64,000 bases of DNA. It comes from Cydia pomonella. Its lineage: Eukaryota > Arthropoda > Insecta > Lepidoptera > Tortricidae. The stretch covers positions 10,345,228-10,409,227 of the forward strand of contig NC_084724.1 of NCBI RefSeq assembly GCF_033807575.1. Reading direction: 5' to 3'. Shown piece after piece: positions 34,417 to 47,000 of this stretch. Under the pieces are notes generated by a model that did no database searches, was not told where the DNA came from, and saw nothing but the letters and a program-made list of their open reading frames with translations. The translations under genes were made by a program, and so were the position numbers. The first letter of the stretch is position 1; the number at the start of each line of letters is the position of its first letter.

Positions 34417-35926
34417 TGACCCGACTGAAATAGGTATGTCGCGCAACACTAGGGTTGCGCTACGGAAGTATAATAGTTATACTTACTTTTATTCTTTTGG
34501 CTGACACATGTTTCGAAGATGCTGCGCCTTCGAAGGATTTTATGTGTCATTTCCCCTCCGTTACAAAAAAAAATTGAGATAGGTATAGCTCCAAAAATAA
34601 AATATGTATATAAAAAATAAACTTACAAAAATCGACCTAGTCCGCTCAATAGCTAAGGCTCGTGTTGTGGATAAATACATAGAAAACATCCATAGCTCAG
34701 GAACAAAATAAAAACATATAAAAAGGATCACTACTGAGTAGGCTACGTGGTCATTAAAATAAAGTAGGGTCTGACTGTCCATCCCCAGGGTTTAAATTTT
34801 ATACTCGTAAGTGCTAAATTTCCTAAAACTTAGTTCAGTAGTTTAGTGGTGGCATGGCAACGGAGAGATACTAATACTTGTGGTACTTATGTGTAAATAG
34901 ACATTCTTTTATGACGAAACCTGAGGTGGATGAGCTATTTTTTGGTTAATAAATGCTTGTTTTATATACATATACTATGCCATAAACAGTTTTGTGGCAA
35001 GCTTTTACAGATTATTGATTACAATACAAATAAATATGACATTGAGATACTAGTTACTTCGATACATTCTCATTTGTAACATTTGTATAAATTATTTTAA
35101 CCGTATTAACCTTGCAGTCAACATTTTAGGATGATCATAGTAGTAGTAATAAGTGTACTAATGTTAAAATACTATGATGGTATGACTTTGCCATTGTGAT
35201 GTTGAGGATTGCGTGATATGATCCATTTTCTTCTCCTTACGTCTCCTCCGCAAATAAAAGCAAAACACAATTTTGACTCTTGGAGACCCTATACATCTCT
35301 AAGGATAATTTTGATAAACTGTATAATCTTTTGTTCTGACACTTACGAGACATTTACACCTTTACGTAATTTCAGATATTATTTTAGTTAATTTTTGTAA
35401 TTCGTCATTAAGTGACTATACGTCTCTGAGTAATAATCATACTTTAGTTTGCATTGATATTTTCAGTTAATTGTATTTTATAATTGTTGATATGCTTTTT
35501 TTGCTTGTATGTAAATCCCATGTTGACGTGTAAAATTGCCCTTGCCTATTTGCTGAGTAAATGTTAAAGTTGAACACTATAGCTAATAATGATGAAACAG
35601 GAACATCGAAAAATGTATCATTTACCGCGCTACTGCTTGGTAATATATATACCACCCACACAAGTCTCAGCACCCTTGGTGATTCCACCTACGCGATCAA
35701 ATTATCTGGTAGGCTTACGTATTTCCAGCTAATAAATATATATCCAAGGTATATATTGATCCCGCTTTTATTTATAACTAGCCGCCGCCTGTAGCTTCGT
35801 CCCCATAGACGCCTCTAAGTTGCCATGCCTTCCTCCTGCTTAATACCGTAGGTACTTTAACATTTTTAAACCTTTATTTCGCTCCCTTGGAGAGTAAATT
35901 CCGGGGTGAAAAGTATCCAGTATCAC
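34417..35926. other. Intergenic, nothing recognised
   Basis: AT-rich DNA with short low-complexity frames on both strands and no family I recognise. Confidence 0.4.
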
Positions 35927-36293
35927 CAAAGAGAATTTGAAATAGAGGTGTATTGTCAAAGAAAACTTTGTAGCCACGTAAATTTACTACCATCTTTCGA
36001 CACATGATTAAAATTTTTAGAACGCCATTTGACTTTGATCCTTATTCTTTCACTGATATGTGTTCAATTTGATAAATATCAAAAAGTGGCGCCATATTAC
36101 CGGGCACAACTTAATGGTTATGGCGCCATCGCTCGAAACGATGTCGCCAAACCTTTGGCCTTTGATCTATTAGATGGCGCCACTTTTTGATATCTAACAA
36201 ATTTAACACATATAGTGAAAGAATAAGAATCAAAGTGAAATGGCGTTTTCAAAGTTTTCTTTGACAATACACCTCTATTTCAAATTCTCTTTA
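35927..36293. mobile_element. GAAATAGAGGTG MITE, complete copy
   Basis: CAAAGAGAATTTGAAATAGA at the left pairs with TCTATTTCAAATTCTCTTTA at the right; inner GATATCAAAAAGTGGCGCCA-type blocks also pair. It provides the intact reference for 14,996-15,600 and 16,378-16,548. Confidence 0.9.
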
Positions 36294-37286
36294 GTGTCAC
36301 TTACAGGTAATGAAATAAACATCCTGTATGCCAAATTCCTTCAAAATCTGTTAATCAGTTTATGCGTGATTGATTTGACAAGCATTCAAACATCTAAACA
36401 TACAAACTTTCGCATTTATAATATAATAGATTATAGTGCAATGCTTAATAAACATTATCATACTTTGCGTCGCGCTACTCGAGCTGCCGAGTAATACCTA
36501 AGTCGTAGTCGTTAATGACAAAACTGATCAAGAATATTGATAGGGAAAAATCACAAAACTATCCATATACCCCTCCCAAACACACGAGGGCAAAAAAAGT
36601 TTGGGAACCTCTGATCTATACCGACACCGACTTACGCTGCGCACCTTTTAGAATATCGATTCAATATTCGAATCATGCGTATAAATATCCCCACGTGTAT
36701 AAATAACTACAATAAACACTATTCTTAGACTTAATTTCAGTTAATTATTCTGAGATATATAGTCGTCAATGATTTGTTTACACGTCGTACCACCTGTACC
36801 TAACCCCTTTTGTAATAAGGCGCAAAACGTAAACATATCTTTGACATCGAATGTTACGTATTTGAACAATGCCATTGATAGATAGCGGCGGCATTGGATT
36901 GGATCGCGTCGTGTTTATATTCCCACTACACACTACTACATTGTATTAATACTAAAAAATAGTAACACTTCCTATCTCTGCTCAAAAATACACATTGCTA
37001 AGGGGACAACAAGTGTACACCCAGCTTTAGGGTGATATTTGAGCGCTGTAAATTAAAAAAAAATATTCTTTATTCTTGCGTTCCCACCGCCATGTTATCG
37101 GTAATATCGGTCATAGTCGGCGGTAGAAATCGGCGAGCCAGATTGGCGTTTGCGTCCACACCACCTGATTTGATCAATTTAATCAGATTGGCAAAAAAAA
37201 TTTCCCGTCTGGACTGGCCTTTAGAACCACAGCTTAAGAGTGAAGAATACCTAGCTTTGCGATTCTAACCTAAACCTACCTAATTT
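36294..37286. other. Intergenic, nothing recognised
   Basis: Ordinary AT-rich sequence; the short frames at 36,240-36,706 and 37,032-37,268 show no conserved motif. Confidence 0.4.
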
Positions 37287-38314
37287 TTTGATAAAATTTC
37301 CATTTCGGGAGAAAACTGTTTCCACAAACTAAATCTTAATAAATCACTTTGATTTTGATGTCGGTCGCTTCAGCATAATTATATTCTCGGTTTATAGGTT
37401 TCACTTAAAAAACTGGTTTTTATAATACAAACCAAACATATAAAATGTGATTATAACTTGGTTGAATTAAGCAGTTTGTTTAAAAAAAACTATGTAATTT
37501 TTTTTTTATGTGAAACCTTATGGTGCTCCCACACAGGCTGTTACAAGTGTTATTTAACATTATAAAACATTTGTTATATAACATTGTATAACAAATGTTA
37601 TACATTGTTATCGTGTTATGCAACATAAAAAATGCTTTAGAACAAATTGCAACAACTTCACAAGTTGCAGGTTCTCCCACACTGGTGTTACATTGTGTTA
37701 CTATAATGTTACATGTTATATGGTTATAAAAGCTCCCAAATACCGTAAATACGTCAGTGCAAGAGGTTTCCGACTCGAGTAGACATGGACGAGGATTTAG
37801 TCATTGGGTTCGCTCTCTAAAAGCGAGAGAAAAGTACAGCATGACGGAATATCGTCGTTACTCAAATTAAGAGTTGTAATTTTGCAAACACCGAAATAAA
37901 CAGTTTCACATGCGAATGACAACTTTAAGTAAATGCGTCCCGTAATCACATCTACCCCCGCGCTCTTCGTATTGCACTCTCCTGATAAAATGTTGCATAA
38001 CATTGTAACATTCATAACATTTGTTATAAAGTTATATAACATTGTTATAAAACATTTTTTTTGTTTTAGGTGTTATATAACATTTTTATATCAATGTGGG
38101 AGCGTTTACAACATCTAACAAGTTGTAACAAAAGTTATAAAGTGTTTAACAATGTTATCGTGTTTTATAACGTTATTTAACACTTGTAACAGTCTGTGTG
38201 GGAGCACCATTAAGTATAAACCTAGAATATATTATGCTAAAGCGATCAAAATCAAAGTGATTTGTTAAGATTTATTTAGTGGAAACAGTTTTCTCCCGAA
38301 ATGGAAATTTCATC
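37287..38314. mobile_element. Foldback element, about 1 kb, with nested inverted arms
   Basis: Outer arms AAATTTCCATTTCGGGAGAA (37,295) and TTCTCCCGAAATGGAAATTT (38,310) extend over 100 bp. Inner arms TGGTGCTCCCACACAGGCTG and TGTGTGGGAGCACCAT (37,511 and 38,212) enclose TGTTATATAAC-rich DNA. No transposase frame. Confidence 0.85.
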
Positions 38315-38334
38315 AGAAATGTATATATGTTTGG

Positions 38335-38405
38335 TTAGGATGATATGATATGATATGATATGATTTATTTATCTCACAATATACAATTTCACTTAAAACT
38401 ACGCG
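38335..38405 (-). mobile_element. LINE 3' tail fragment with ATATG repeats
   Basis: ATGATATGATATGATATGAT followed by the reverse complement of the tail at 24,453-24,513. Confidence 0.65.
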
Positions 38406-38896
38406 TGGTAAATTCTTAGGAATTTATATTGTGAAGCTATTCTTCCCTCTTAAAATGCAGTAGGTTCAGAAAACAGAGTTTTAGAAAAGTAGCGCTTTTT
38501 TTAGATCACAATATGGTTGGCAAAAATCTAATTAGCAATCTTGAGGCCTTTTTCTGGGGACTTCATCAATTAGAATCCTAATTTTTCGACCTTCACTTGA
38601 TACTAAAGATCACGAACATAGCTCTAAAACGCACTTCAAAAGTGTGTAACAATTTATGCACATAAGCTTAAAATATGAAAGAAAGTTGCTTCTATAAATG
38701 CACAATTTTGTTTTAGAGGGAACTCATTGATAACTTTTTTTTGTTAACATTTACAACAGATTAAAATTCAAAAACATGATATCCGAAGTCCTGAGTACGT
38801 ACTATTTGTTACATAAGCAAACCTTAACCCATTGACCCCATGAGTGACTACTGAAGGTAACATTCAAGAAGAAAAACAACAATAATTATTCAAAAC

Positions 38897-38902
38897 TTTA
38901 TT
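38897..38902 (-). terminator. Cyclin L polyadenylation signal AATAAA
   Basis: AATAAA on the minus strand 8 nt past the stop codon. Implies a very short 3' UTR. Confidence 0.7.
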
Positions 38903-38909
38903 TTACATT

Positions 38910-40148
38910 TCAATATTTCCTTTTATCATCCCTGCTGTCCCTACTTGACTTGGATCTCTCGTAATCATCATACTTTCTTGAGCCACTGCCTCGACTCCTT
39001 TTATCATCCGATCTTCGCTCTCTTGAGCGCTCAATCTCTCTATCTCTTGATCGTGACTTGTGTCTCTTGCTTGAATATTCCCGCTTCCTGTCATATGGGG
39101 ACCGAGATCTACGTTCCCTCTTAGATTTGTGGCTACTATGATATTTATTGAATAATGGTGGTGTTTTGGGTGATTTGTCTTTCTTAGAGTCACGTTTTGT
39201 ATCCTTAGAAGTGGATGCAGTGGGGGATTCAGCCTTTTTTTCTTCTGCATTCGCTTCCCGCTCTTTCTGGGCTTGTGAGTGTTTGTTAGCTTGGTAGACT
39301 CTGCGCAGCAAGTCAACTTTCTTTTCCAGTTCTTCCGAATTCACTTTGGTTCGCTTGTAGAGCTGCAGAATCCTCGTGCAAATGTCACGGATGTCCTCTT
39401 CTGTTACTTTAAAGAGTAAGAACCAGTGTGGGTTATTTGGTAGAGGTAAACCAATCTTCCTAGCAGTCAAGTAAATGCAAGCACAAGCTATAGTTTCTGG
39501 AGGGAATCGCATAAACACATCCGTTCGTAAGGCATCATTCATGTAATTCCATGCCATCTGCATGAGCTGACGATTCTTCTCATATTGAAGCAGCTGTAGA
39601 TATACTACAATCAGTTTGTGTGGATGTTTTACATGGACACAAAAGCCTAGCTCCTTAAGTATTCTCCGTTCAGCTTTTATCACTTGATTCTTTAACTCTA
39701 TGTAGTTCTGGTCAACAATTAAAGGAGATATCGTTTTCTGAGCCCTCACTTGCTTGATATGATGAAACACATTGATCACATCTCGTATTCTACAAGGTTT
39801 TTCTTCGACTTTAGAGGCTAAGTAAATGCTACCCATTGCCATGGTTTCCATGGGGTATCTGACAAAGGATTTCGAGTAGTAAAACCTCTGAAGGTATATC
39901 TGACCTGTAGCCATGGCGACTTGGGGCATTTTGAGCAAGATTCCAGCTGTTTGGATGAGTTCGCAGCCCAGGATGCGTAGATCAGTCTCAGTTTCAATGT
40001 CGAGGCCATCCGCTTGTGATGGCGTTTCTTTAAACACGGCTTCCGGCAGCAGGCAGTTGTACAAGGTAAGAATAATCTTCCCATAGTTTTTCTGGGGCTT
40101 CGCAGCCGAGGAACTGCTGGTTTTACTTTGCGTTTGCACAGCAGACAT
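38910..40148 (-). CDS. CycL: Cyclin L, intronless 412-residue frame
   Basis: Cyclin L partners CDK11 (and CDK12/13 in some reports) in the nucleus and acts in pre-mRNA splicing and transcription (family knowledge). The frame has a basic/serine start, then the cyclin fold: NYGKIILTLYNCLLPEAVF, the L-cyclin signature near residues 75-115 (MPQVAMATGQIYLQRFYYSK, SFVRYPMETMAMGSIYLASK), VEEKPCRIRDVINVFHHIK, and a second fold with FMRFPPETIACACIYLTARK and LPLPNNPHWFLLF. Residues from about 345 are Arg/Ser-rich (SRSPYDRKREYSSKRHKSRS), the speckle-targeting tail. The start ATG has A at -3. No intron interrupts it, unlike vertebrate cyclin L genes with many. The frame is intact, so a functional gene is likely; whether it is the parental locus or an old retrocopy cannot be told here. 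It is 412 residues, shorter than the fly protein as I recall it, mainly in the tail. Confidence 0.95.
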   Translation of the reverse strand: MSAVQTQSKTSSSSAAKPQKNYGKIILTLYNCLLPEAVFKETPSQADGLDIETETDLRILGCELIQTAGILLKMPQVAMATGQIYLQRFYYSKSFVRYPMETMAMGSIYLASKVEEKPCRIRDVINVFHHIKQVRAQKTISPLIVDQNYIELKNQVIKAERRILKELGFCVHVKHPHKLIVVYLQLLQYEKNRQLMQMAWNYMNDALRTDVFMRFPPETIACACIYLTARKIGLPLPNNPHWFLLFKVTEEDIRDICTRILQLYKRTKVNSEELEKKVDLLRRVYQANKHSQAQKEREANAEEKKAESPTASTSKDTKRDSKKDKSPKTPPLFNKYHSSHKSKRERRSRSPYDRKREYSSKRHKSRSRDREIERSRERRSDDKRSRGSGSRKYDDYERSKSSRDSRDDKRKY

Positions 40149-40199
40149 ATTGCCAAGTTACGACACCGCGTTCTACTTAGTTCTTGCGAAATTACACAG

Positions 40200-40345
40200 A
40201 AAACACGCACCCATTGATGCGCTTAATATTTTTACACCATTTTATTAGCTTTGTGTTCACTTTTATTTGTTAATTTGGTTAAAAACTACAAATATCGAGA
40301 GAAAACGCGCTTGTAACCAGACTGACAGGAACCAAGATGGCGCCA
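40200..40345. promoter_or_regulatory. Candidate cyclin L promoter region
   Basis: A conserved-looking AAGATGGCGCC (YY1-type motif, 40,332-40,342) lies about 190 bp upstream of the cyclin L ATG, and an ATCGA sequence is near 40,294. These motifs are common at TATA-less housekeeping promoters. No TATA box at the expected distance. A plus-strand divergent transcript cannot be excluded. Confidence 0.35.
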
Positions 40346-40893
40346 CAAAACAGGGCAAACGTCAAACGGGAACTTGTAAACAAGTTCCTGGAATACAATT
40401 TAGGGATTTATATAAAATCTACGCGAAAATAACTTACCCTGAGCCATTGTTATTCTTGAAAACTATTTTCTGGACGTTTTAGTAAAGTAATTACACTTTT
40501 AACTATTAATGGGCGGATTAGAAAGGACATACATGACTCAATCGATACATTTTAGTGATGTTATAACACCAAATCTCATATCGACTTCACAAGTTACCAA
40601 TTATTATGATTTACGTCAGATTTTAATTATTCAAGAGATTAAATGATAATGCTTAAAAAAAAATACCATAACATAAATAAATTAAAAAGTAAAGTTCGAA
40701 GACGAGATTCTGATAATTAATCGTGGTGATATTGGTGCATGTGTAGATCGCTTTATGTATTGGGCTGTACAACGTTACAACCTCAACGACATCGCATGCG
40801 ATTAATGATTAATTTGCATTGCAACATATAATAGATCAATCGAATTCATTTGCTCATTTGTGCAAACAAGCGAATGCTTACCTATATAGGTAG

Positions 40894-41218
40894 AGTGACA
40901 ACGAAAAATGCTCGCAATTGACGAATTTCGATTTTCGCGGTTATAGCCCTGGACACTTTTTATGTGTGATATTTTCCGTTTCACGAAACACTCACGAAAC
41001 TTAAGAACACTGTTACTAATAAATTATAATTTAAGAAAATACTACACCTGGAGATTCATAAAACCGACACGACTTGGGAAACCACAAATGTCAATGATGT
41101 CATAAAACCTGATAAAACATTCTCGTGATGAAACGGAAAATATCACACATAAAAAGTGTCCAGGGTTATAACAGTGAAAATCGAAATTCGTCAATTGCGA
41201 GCATTTTTCGTTGTGACT
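40894..41218. mobile_element. Hairpin element with arms of about 90 bp
   Basis: GTGACAACGAAAAATGCTCG on the left pairs with CGAGCATTTTTCGTTGTGAC on the right; the arms continue through GGACACTTTTTATGTGTGAT. Confidence 0.85.
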
Positions 41219-43507
41219 TTAATTACGTATTAGTAAAAAAGAAAGATCCCGCAATTTGCGAATTTTGGTTTTTGCGGTAGGCCCTTTGGAGGATATACTC
41301 GCAATGAATATATGAGAGTCCCTCACGTTATCTCAAGTGCAAAGCGAGCAAACCTTCTCTTTTTAGTTCAAGCAAATTGTTACAGTAGTATATTTTGAGG
41401 AGGTTTGCATAACAAATATTTGATATGCATAGGTGACATATAATGACATAGATGCATAGTGAAAAGTCTACTCGATAATCGATACTTTATAGTGCTCATG
41501 CTCATCACTAGACGGAATCGGTCGCGTTCACGTAATATTAAATGACGTGTCGATGAAAACATTTTAAACAAATTTCAAGTACAATTATTTGCATCTACAA
41601 GAGCAAATTTTTTTGTGTCTTTTTAAAATAATAATATAAAATAGATGTGTTTAGACGTTTTGCCATTGTTGTCATAAAATCGGAACGCAGCTCAGTCCGG
41701 AAGTAGTAGCGGAAGTTGATTGAACTTGGCGGCATTCATAGAATGTAATCAATAATGTCTCTGTACTGTGTCTACGACTAAAATATTTAATAGCCGCCAA
41801 ATAGCTCCTGAATCTTTGCCAGATGTAACAATATCCAACCCTTTATGGCACTATGAAAAATTCATAAGGTTTAATACAAAAACAAATATTATTTTACGAT
41901 TTATACTCACATCCTGGATCCGTACATTTCTGGACAAAGGAGTCCAAAAAATCATGGCCCTCTCCCGCCTCAAAACAGCACTTAACAAACGACATCGCTG
42001 TTCGCGAAATCACTGTTCTATATTAATAATTGTTTTTCATACAATGATATCACAAAACTCATAAAGAGTAACTTATAACATGAAAAATATTATTTGGAAA
42101 ATATCATCAACAATTGGTAATACTAAATACTTATTATTGCCGATTTATTAATAAAATAAACTTAAAATAACAATATATTTTTAATAATTATCAACTATCA
42201 CAGATGTTTTAACACAAACACACTTTTCATGAATTAAACGTTTCGTTTAACCATTTGGAGAGATGTTTGTACTTTTTGAAATCGTAGGTTTTATGCTAAT
42301 TTGTACATAAATTAAATAAAACTATTTGTTCCTGTATAATTGGGTCACATTTCGGAAACAGATTTTTTGACGCAAAAATGTCAATGCGGTCATAACAATT
42401 ATAAACCGACTAAATTTAATACACACCGTTTTAGGTGACACGACACGGTTTAAATGTGTTATTCAAATTTGTAGGGTTATGCGCGGTTCGGATGCTTCGT
42501 AGCGACTTTAAAAGTACCGCTACTCGGCACTAGATGTCCGTCCTATTCGCGCACAATTGCCGAAAGTGAATATAGATGGCAGCACATGTTTAAAATTAAT
42601 GCATCATTAAGTAATTAAATGTATCAGTCTTTTGTTTCCTCTACTTGCTAGAGTCTGGCAAACACAACTTGTCAGTCAGTAAAAGCCAGGAAAACTATAC
42701 TCATCCATTTCTTTTGGGTGCTAGTACTAGAGTAAGACAAAGACAGTATGATACAGTCAAACCAACTTCGTTTCCACTGAACGTCGAGGCCTAAAACGGT
42801 GCTGAGAGTCGCTTAGAAAAGGTTGAATTGCAGGAGCTACAAGCCTATTCAAGATGCTCTACTTAGTCTACTTATACCTGCTACTTCAACTGCATGATTT
42901 TTAGACCCCCCTCCCCCCTCCTAACTTGTCACACTTATTAAGAAAAAAGAGATAGACATTTAATTCGTACTGTCATATGTGAAATGATGCTATAATATGT
43001 GAATGAACCCTTACCTATCTTTTAAACAGCCATAAGCATTTAATTTGTAAATAGCTTATAGGCAATAACAGATAATATCAGCTTCCGCGATCGCAGGCTT
43101 ATTAACGACGATGTTCGCGTCAGGGGTCTCTGCTGTCAGAGACAACTAAATAATATAGACTATCTATTACACCCCGCACAAACTTGCCTTACCGCTAGGT
43201 GTACATCATGCTCAGAAAAATCTTAGATTGGTACATAATAAATAGCTATGCCTGCAGCTTCACTCACGTTGGATTCATTTGCGATCCCCATCCCTTCTTC
43301 AGTAGACACACTTCTAAGAATAAGGCAGTTTATAAAGCTGACCACAGATATATCCGAATAAGTTAAAACAATGTGTTTGTAGGAATAGCTTATGTTTAAT
43401 GTAAATTGCGTGAAATTCAGAGTAGCCGAAGAAGGAGTGTTGACGCGGTAGGTCCCAAACCAAACCACATTGTTCAATGTGGTTGTTTTTCTGGTTCACA
43501 AAAGTTA
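41219..43507. other. Intergenic, nothing recognised
   Basis: AT-rich, with short frames such as plus 41,768-42,064 lacking any family signature. 42,480-42,600 has a TAGATGGCAGCACATG block resembling one near 12,210, probably a dispersed repeat. Confidence 0.4.
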
Positions 43508-43510
43508 CCT

Positions 43511-43901
43511 GCGCCCCACACCGCAGTTATCTTTTGTGGAGCAACTTGAGATTCAAGATGGCGAAGACGTCTCGAGAATATTTTATGTTTATTGCTCAAA
43601 ATGTAATACTGATAGCTTATTATGCAGTGAACTATCGTGGAAGTGTGCAGCTAGTGTTACCCGGCAATCCATCGTGCCGTTTAGTAAAGTCCAGCTATCC
43701 TTTACTAAAAGCAACTTCCGAACCACGTCATGCTCTACGAGCACACTTGACATTTGTAAAATAATCATAGATTTGATGGAGGCCATATTTTAAAAGAAGA
43801 ACTGCGGAACAACCCTGTGCAATATAAATAACTCTGTAAGTTACCTTATGTTACCGTGTTTCACAGAGTTGCTCCACAAACAAGTTAACTGCGGCCTGGC
43901 G
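43511..43901. mobile_element. TIR element with a short reading frame
   Basis: CCGCAGTTATCTTTTGTGGA on the left mirrors the block ending GCTCCACAAACAAGTTAACT on the right; outer GCGCC / GGCGT bases also pair. Plus frames at 43,470-43,793 cross the left end and have no recognised motif, so I treat them as chance. Confidence 0.6.
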
Positions 43902-44289
43902 TACAGTAATTTATTACTATGTAATGATACCGACGAGATAGCCTGCTAGTCTTTATTTTGTACTGGTTTCTGGCGCTAGGGGACCCTGGTGCAATGTTGG
44001 CTTAATGGAGAGTGGGTTCCGCTGAGGGTGGGGAAGTATACAGTCAAGTTCGAAAGCCTATCAGTTATTGCAGGCTCAGTAGCGGCAGGCAGAAGTTGTA
44101 ATCACTACAAAAAATATTTTTCAGAAATAAAAATACTAAAGTATATAGTTATAGCCAAACTATCAAAACTGAATGAAGAACTTCGCTTGCTCTGAAAAGC
44201 AAAAGAGTGTGTCTAAACTCTAAAATTGTGTGAATTTCAAATAGGTAAGTTTAAATACGCCCTAAGATCGCGCTATTATAATGGACCCA

Positions 44290-44396
44290 TCTTAAAGGCC
44301 GGCAACGCAACATCCCCTCTGGTGTTGCAGGTGTCCATGGGCGTGGGTTACCATCAGGTGATCCGTCTGCTCGTTTGCCTCCTCTATCATAAAAAA
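44290..44396 (+). mobile_element. LINE 3' tail, GCCGGCAACGC type
   Basis: GGCCGGCAACGCAACATCCC then GTGTTGCAGGTGTCCATGGG, CCATCAGGTGATCCGTCTGC and poly(A). Related to the tails at 3,770-3,900 and 28,090-28,205. Reversed relatives occur at 48,373-48,450, 49,121-49,200 and 60,050-60,130. Confidence 0.7.
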
Positions 44397-44576
44397 AAAT
44401 GGTTATCGCGTTCCAACAAGTATGTGAGTACGATGATGACGTACAGCGAGCTGCAAAATTGCATACCAACTTATGAATGAATGCAGTCCATACAAAATTA
44501 GTAAAAAAATAAATCAAGGAAGAAGTATTTATTATTCAACAATACCTAAGTATGTCCGTATCTAACGTCGTTTAGT

Positions 44577-44811
44577 CGACCGGTCTGGCTTAGTGGGTAG
44601 TGACCCTGCCTATTAAGCAGAAGATCCCGGGTTCAAATCCTGGTAAGGGCATTTATTCCTGTGATGAGCACGTATATTTGTTCCTGAGTCATGGGAGTTT
44701 CGTTATATCGTTGTCTAAGTACCCTCAACACAAACCTTATTGAGCCTATACTGTGGGACGTAGTCAATTGGTGTCATAATGTCCCATAATATTTATTTAT
44801 TTTATTTATCT
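44577..44811 (+). mobile_element. tRNA-derived SINE, copy 2
   Basis: A box TGGCTTAGTGGG, B box GGGTTCAAATCCTGG, then a body with TATTTGTTCCTGAGTCATGG and CAACACAAACCTTATTGAGC, ending in ATTTATTTATTTTATTTAT. Same family as 12,371-12,612. Confidence 0.88.
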
Positions 44812-45120
44812 AAGTAATAAGTATTAATAGGAGGTATTAATAGGAAGGTTCTATATTATCAGCGACTCCCACACTAGGCTAGGCCTGTCAAGAAAGTCAG
44901 AGATAATTAGGCACCTAAGTTAACACTTCCCAAGTCGATGCTACCCGGGAAACTTCAAAAAGCCAGTTGCATAGGGAACACGCAACAGGCGGCGCGGGCC
45001 CGCCCACGGCTATCCTTGAGCAGGGCGTGGCCCCATTTGGTCCACAGTTGAGAATGGTTTACCTCACAGGGTATTTAGGAAATACCTCTATGTCTATGCA
45101 TCACACATACAATACTATGT

Positions 45121-45353
45121 TTACAGTACATATGGGGCTACTTTATAGCACTAGTGCGAGAAGTAGCATATTATGTTACTGTGTCGAACATTTAAAGGGC
45201 CATATGTACTGTAAAACGTTGTACGATACATGTGCGAATAGGTAATTCGCAACTCGTGTCGATTTAAAACACTCCCTTCGGTCGTGTTTTAATTTATCGC
45301 CACTCGTTTCGAATTTCCTATTTTTCGCACTTGTATCGTAATGTACTATTTTA
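45121..45353. mobile_element. 233-bp element, copy 2 of an identical pair
   Basis: Identical by eye to 11,469-11,701 over all 233 bases, with different flanks. Confidence 0.9.
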
Positions 45354-45959
45354 CAACAGTTACTTATCTACAAATGGGCAAAGTTATTGTTTAACTGCTC
45401 GTGCTAATATCTATGTCCGAGCAAGCGAAAGATTCCAAAATTGAACCCCCAGCGTAGCTAGTGGTCTGAAAAGTGGAATTTTGACCGTTCCGATGGTCTC
45501 AAGGCACGAGGATTAATCAAACTTTGTTCTCGAGTGAATTGAAGTCGGAGATAATTCGGCATCTAAGTTTAAACACTAAACTTTTCAGTCAATGTTATCC
45601 GGGACACTTCGAGAACCCAGTTGCATAGGGAATACGCCACAACCGTCGCGGCCTCGACCCGCGGCACCCATTTTAGCAAGGCGTGGCCCCATTTGGTCCA
45701 CAGTTGAGGATGGTTTACCTCACAGGGTATTTCAGGGTTTTACGCATTACACATACAAATAACTATGTTTTCACAAATTAATCTTTGATCTTTGGTTCTC
45801 ATGTTTTGTTGTATTAAACTGATACCATAGAAATGTCACAGGTCGACATTCAGGAGAGACGGATAAACAGTATCATGCTCTCTGTCTGGCAACCCCACAT
45901 TGCGTTTTTAAATATTTTATTACCTGAAGATTTAGTACACGATTGATACTTAATTTGTA

Positions 45960-46320
45960 TTTACTTGAAAATAGTTATTTGTGCAACAAGACAGGAAAGT
46001 TAGTTTTTCTTGCGAGTGTTGATTTTGAGTCCCGAGTAAGCGAAAGATTCTAAGTTAGAATCCTGTGCGTAGCGGGGGATTAAAAAACACGAGATGTAAA
46101 ACCTCAGTAGTGAGAACATATAAAAGGTTAAAAAAATGTAACATCAAGTAAAGTTTTTATTCCTGTATTCATGGCCTTCACTAAATTAAAAAGCTACTTT
46201 GTCAGACTCCCTGGAGTGAGGAAAGTCGTACTTTCGTCACTCCCTGGACCTGGAGTGAGGAAAGTCGCACTTACGTCACTCCAGGGAGTGTTCTTGTTCG
46301 AGCTGCTGAGGTGAAAAAAT
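45960..46320 (-). mobile_element. Repeat paralogous to the hAT-interrupted element at 29.5 kb
   Basis: Contains CACTCCAGGGAGTG several times in both orientations and matches the flanks of the hAT insertion in reverse, without the insertion. Confidence 0.65.
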
Positions 46321-46829
46321 GTTATCTCTATAGTTTGGGAGTACAAGCCAAATGAAGTTGGGGTCGCTGTAGAGCATCTCTCCAGCAACCCTTCCTGAAT
46401 TCCGATCAAAAACCTTTTTTTCAGCGAACGAGATGGGGAAAAAATTAAAACTCACTATTTTATTCTCAAATATGTGAACTTTGTCTATCCCCGTATTTTT
46501 TTCCTCCAAAATTAAATCTGAGGAACTAGTGGCTAGGAAACTGGCAAATTACACCAACTCTCGACACTAACTACACTAAATTGGTTGTATCGTGTGGTAC
46601 CAATACGCGAAATAAGCATATGGTTAGAATGCCCATGAATGCCTACTAAATGGTGGGCAGAATAGAAATATGTATATCTAGTACCCTAGTAAGGGGTAGC
46701 CTTACTGTAGATCCATGTCATATTTTCTTCTGGGACTTAAATGGATCATCCAGGTTATCCTACAGCAATCTCATTCCCCTGGCTATAGGTACCTATTTGC
46801 AAATTCCCAGGAGATTCCGCTCAGTGGTT

Positions 46830-47000
46830 ATTTATTTATTTATACAAGGAATTCCAACAGCTGTAAAAGATACATTAAACTTTTAAATAGTAATACAGAG
46901 CCAATAACAACAACTCGCAAATAGAAACTGTATATATAAATACACAGTACACACTAGATACAAAAGCACATGTGATACAAGATATTACAATATGGAATAT
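46830..47000 (-). mobile_element. Reversed LINE 3' end
   Basis: TTATTTATTTATTTATACAA followed by AGAGCCAATAACAACAACTC; similar blocks at 26,095 and near 2,980. Confidence 0.5.

Noticed and set aside
38903..39316. Second minus-strand frame under the cyclin L tail
   Set aside because: Shadow of the Arg/Ser-rich codons in another phase.
43470..43793. Small protein gene with Met-Ala-Lys start
   Set aside because: It crosses the end of an inverted-repeat element and has no recognisable domain or splice context.
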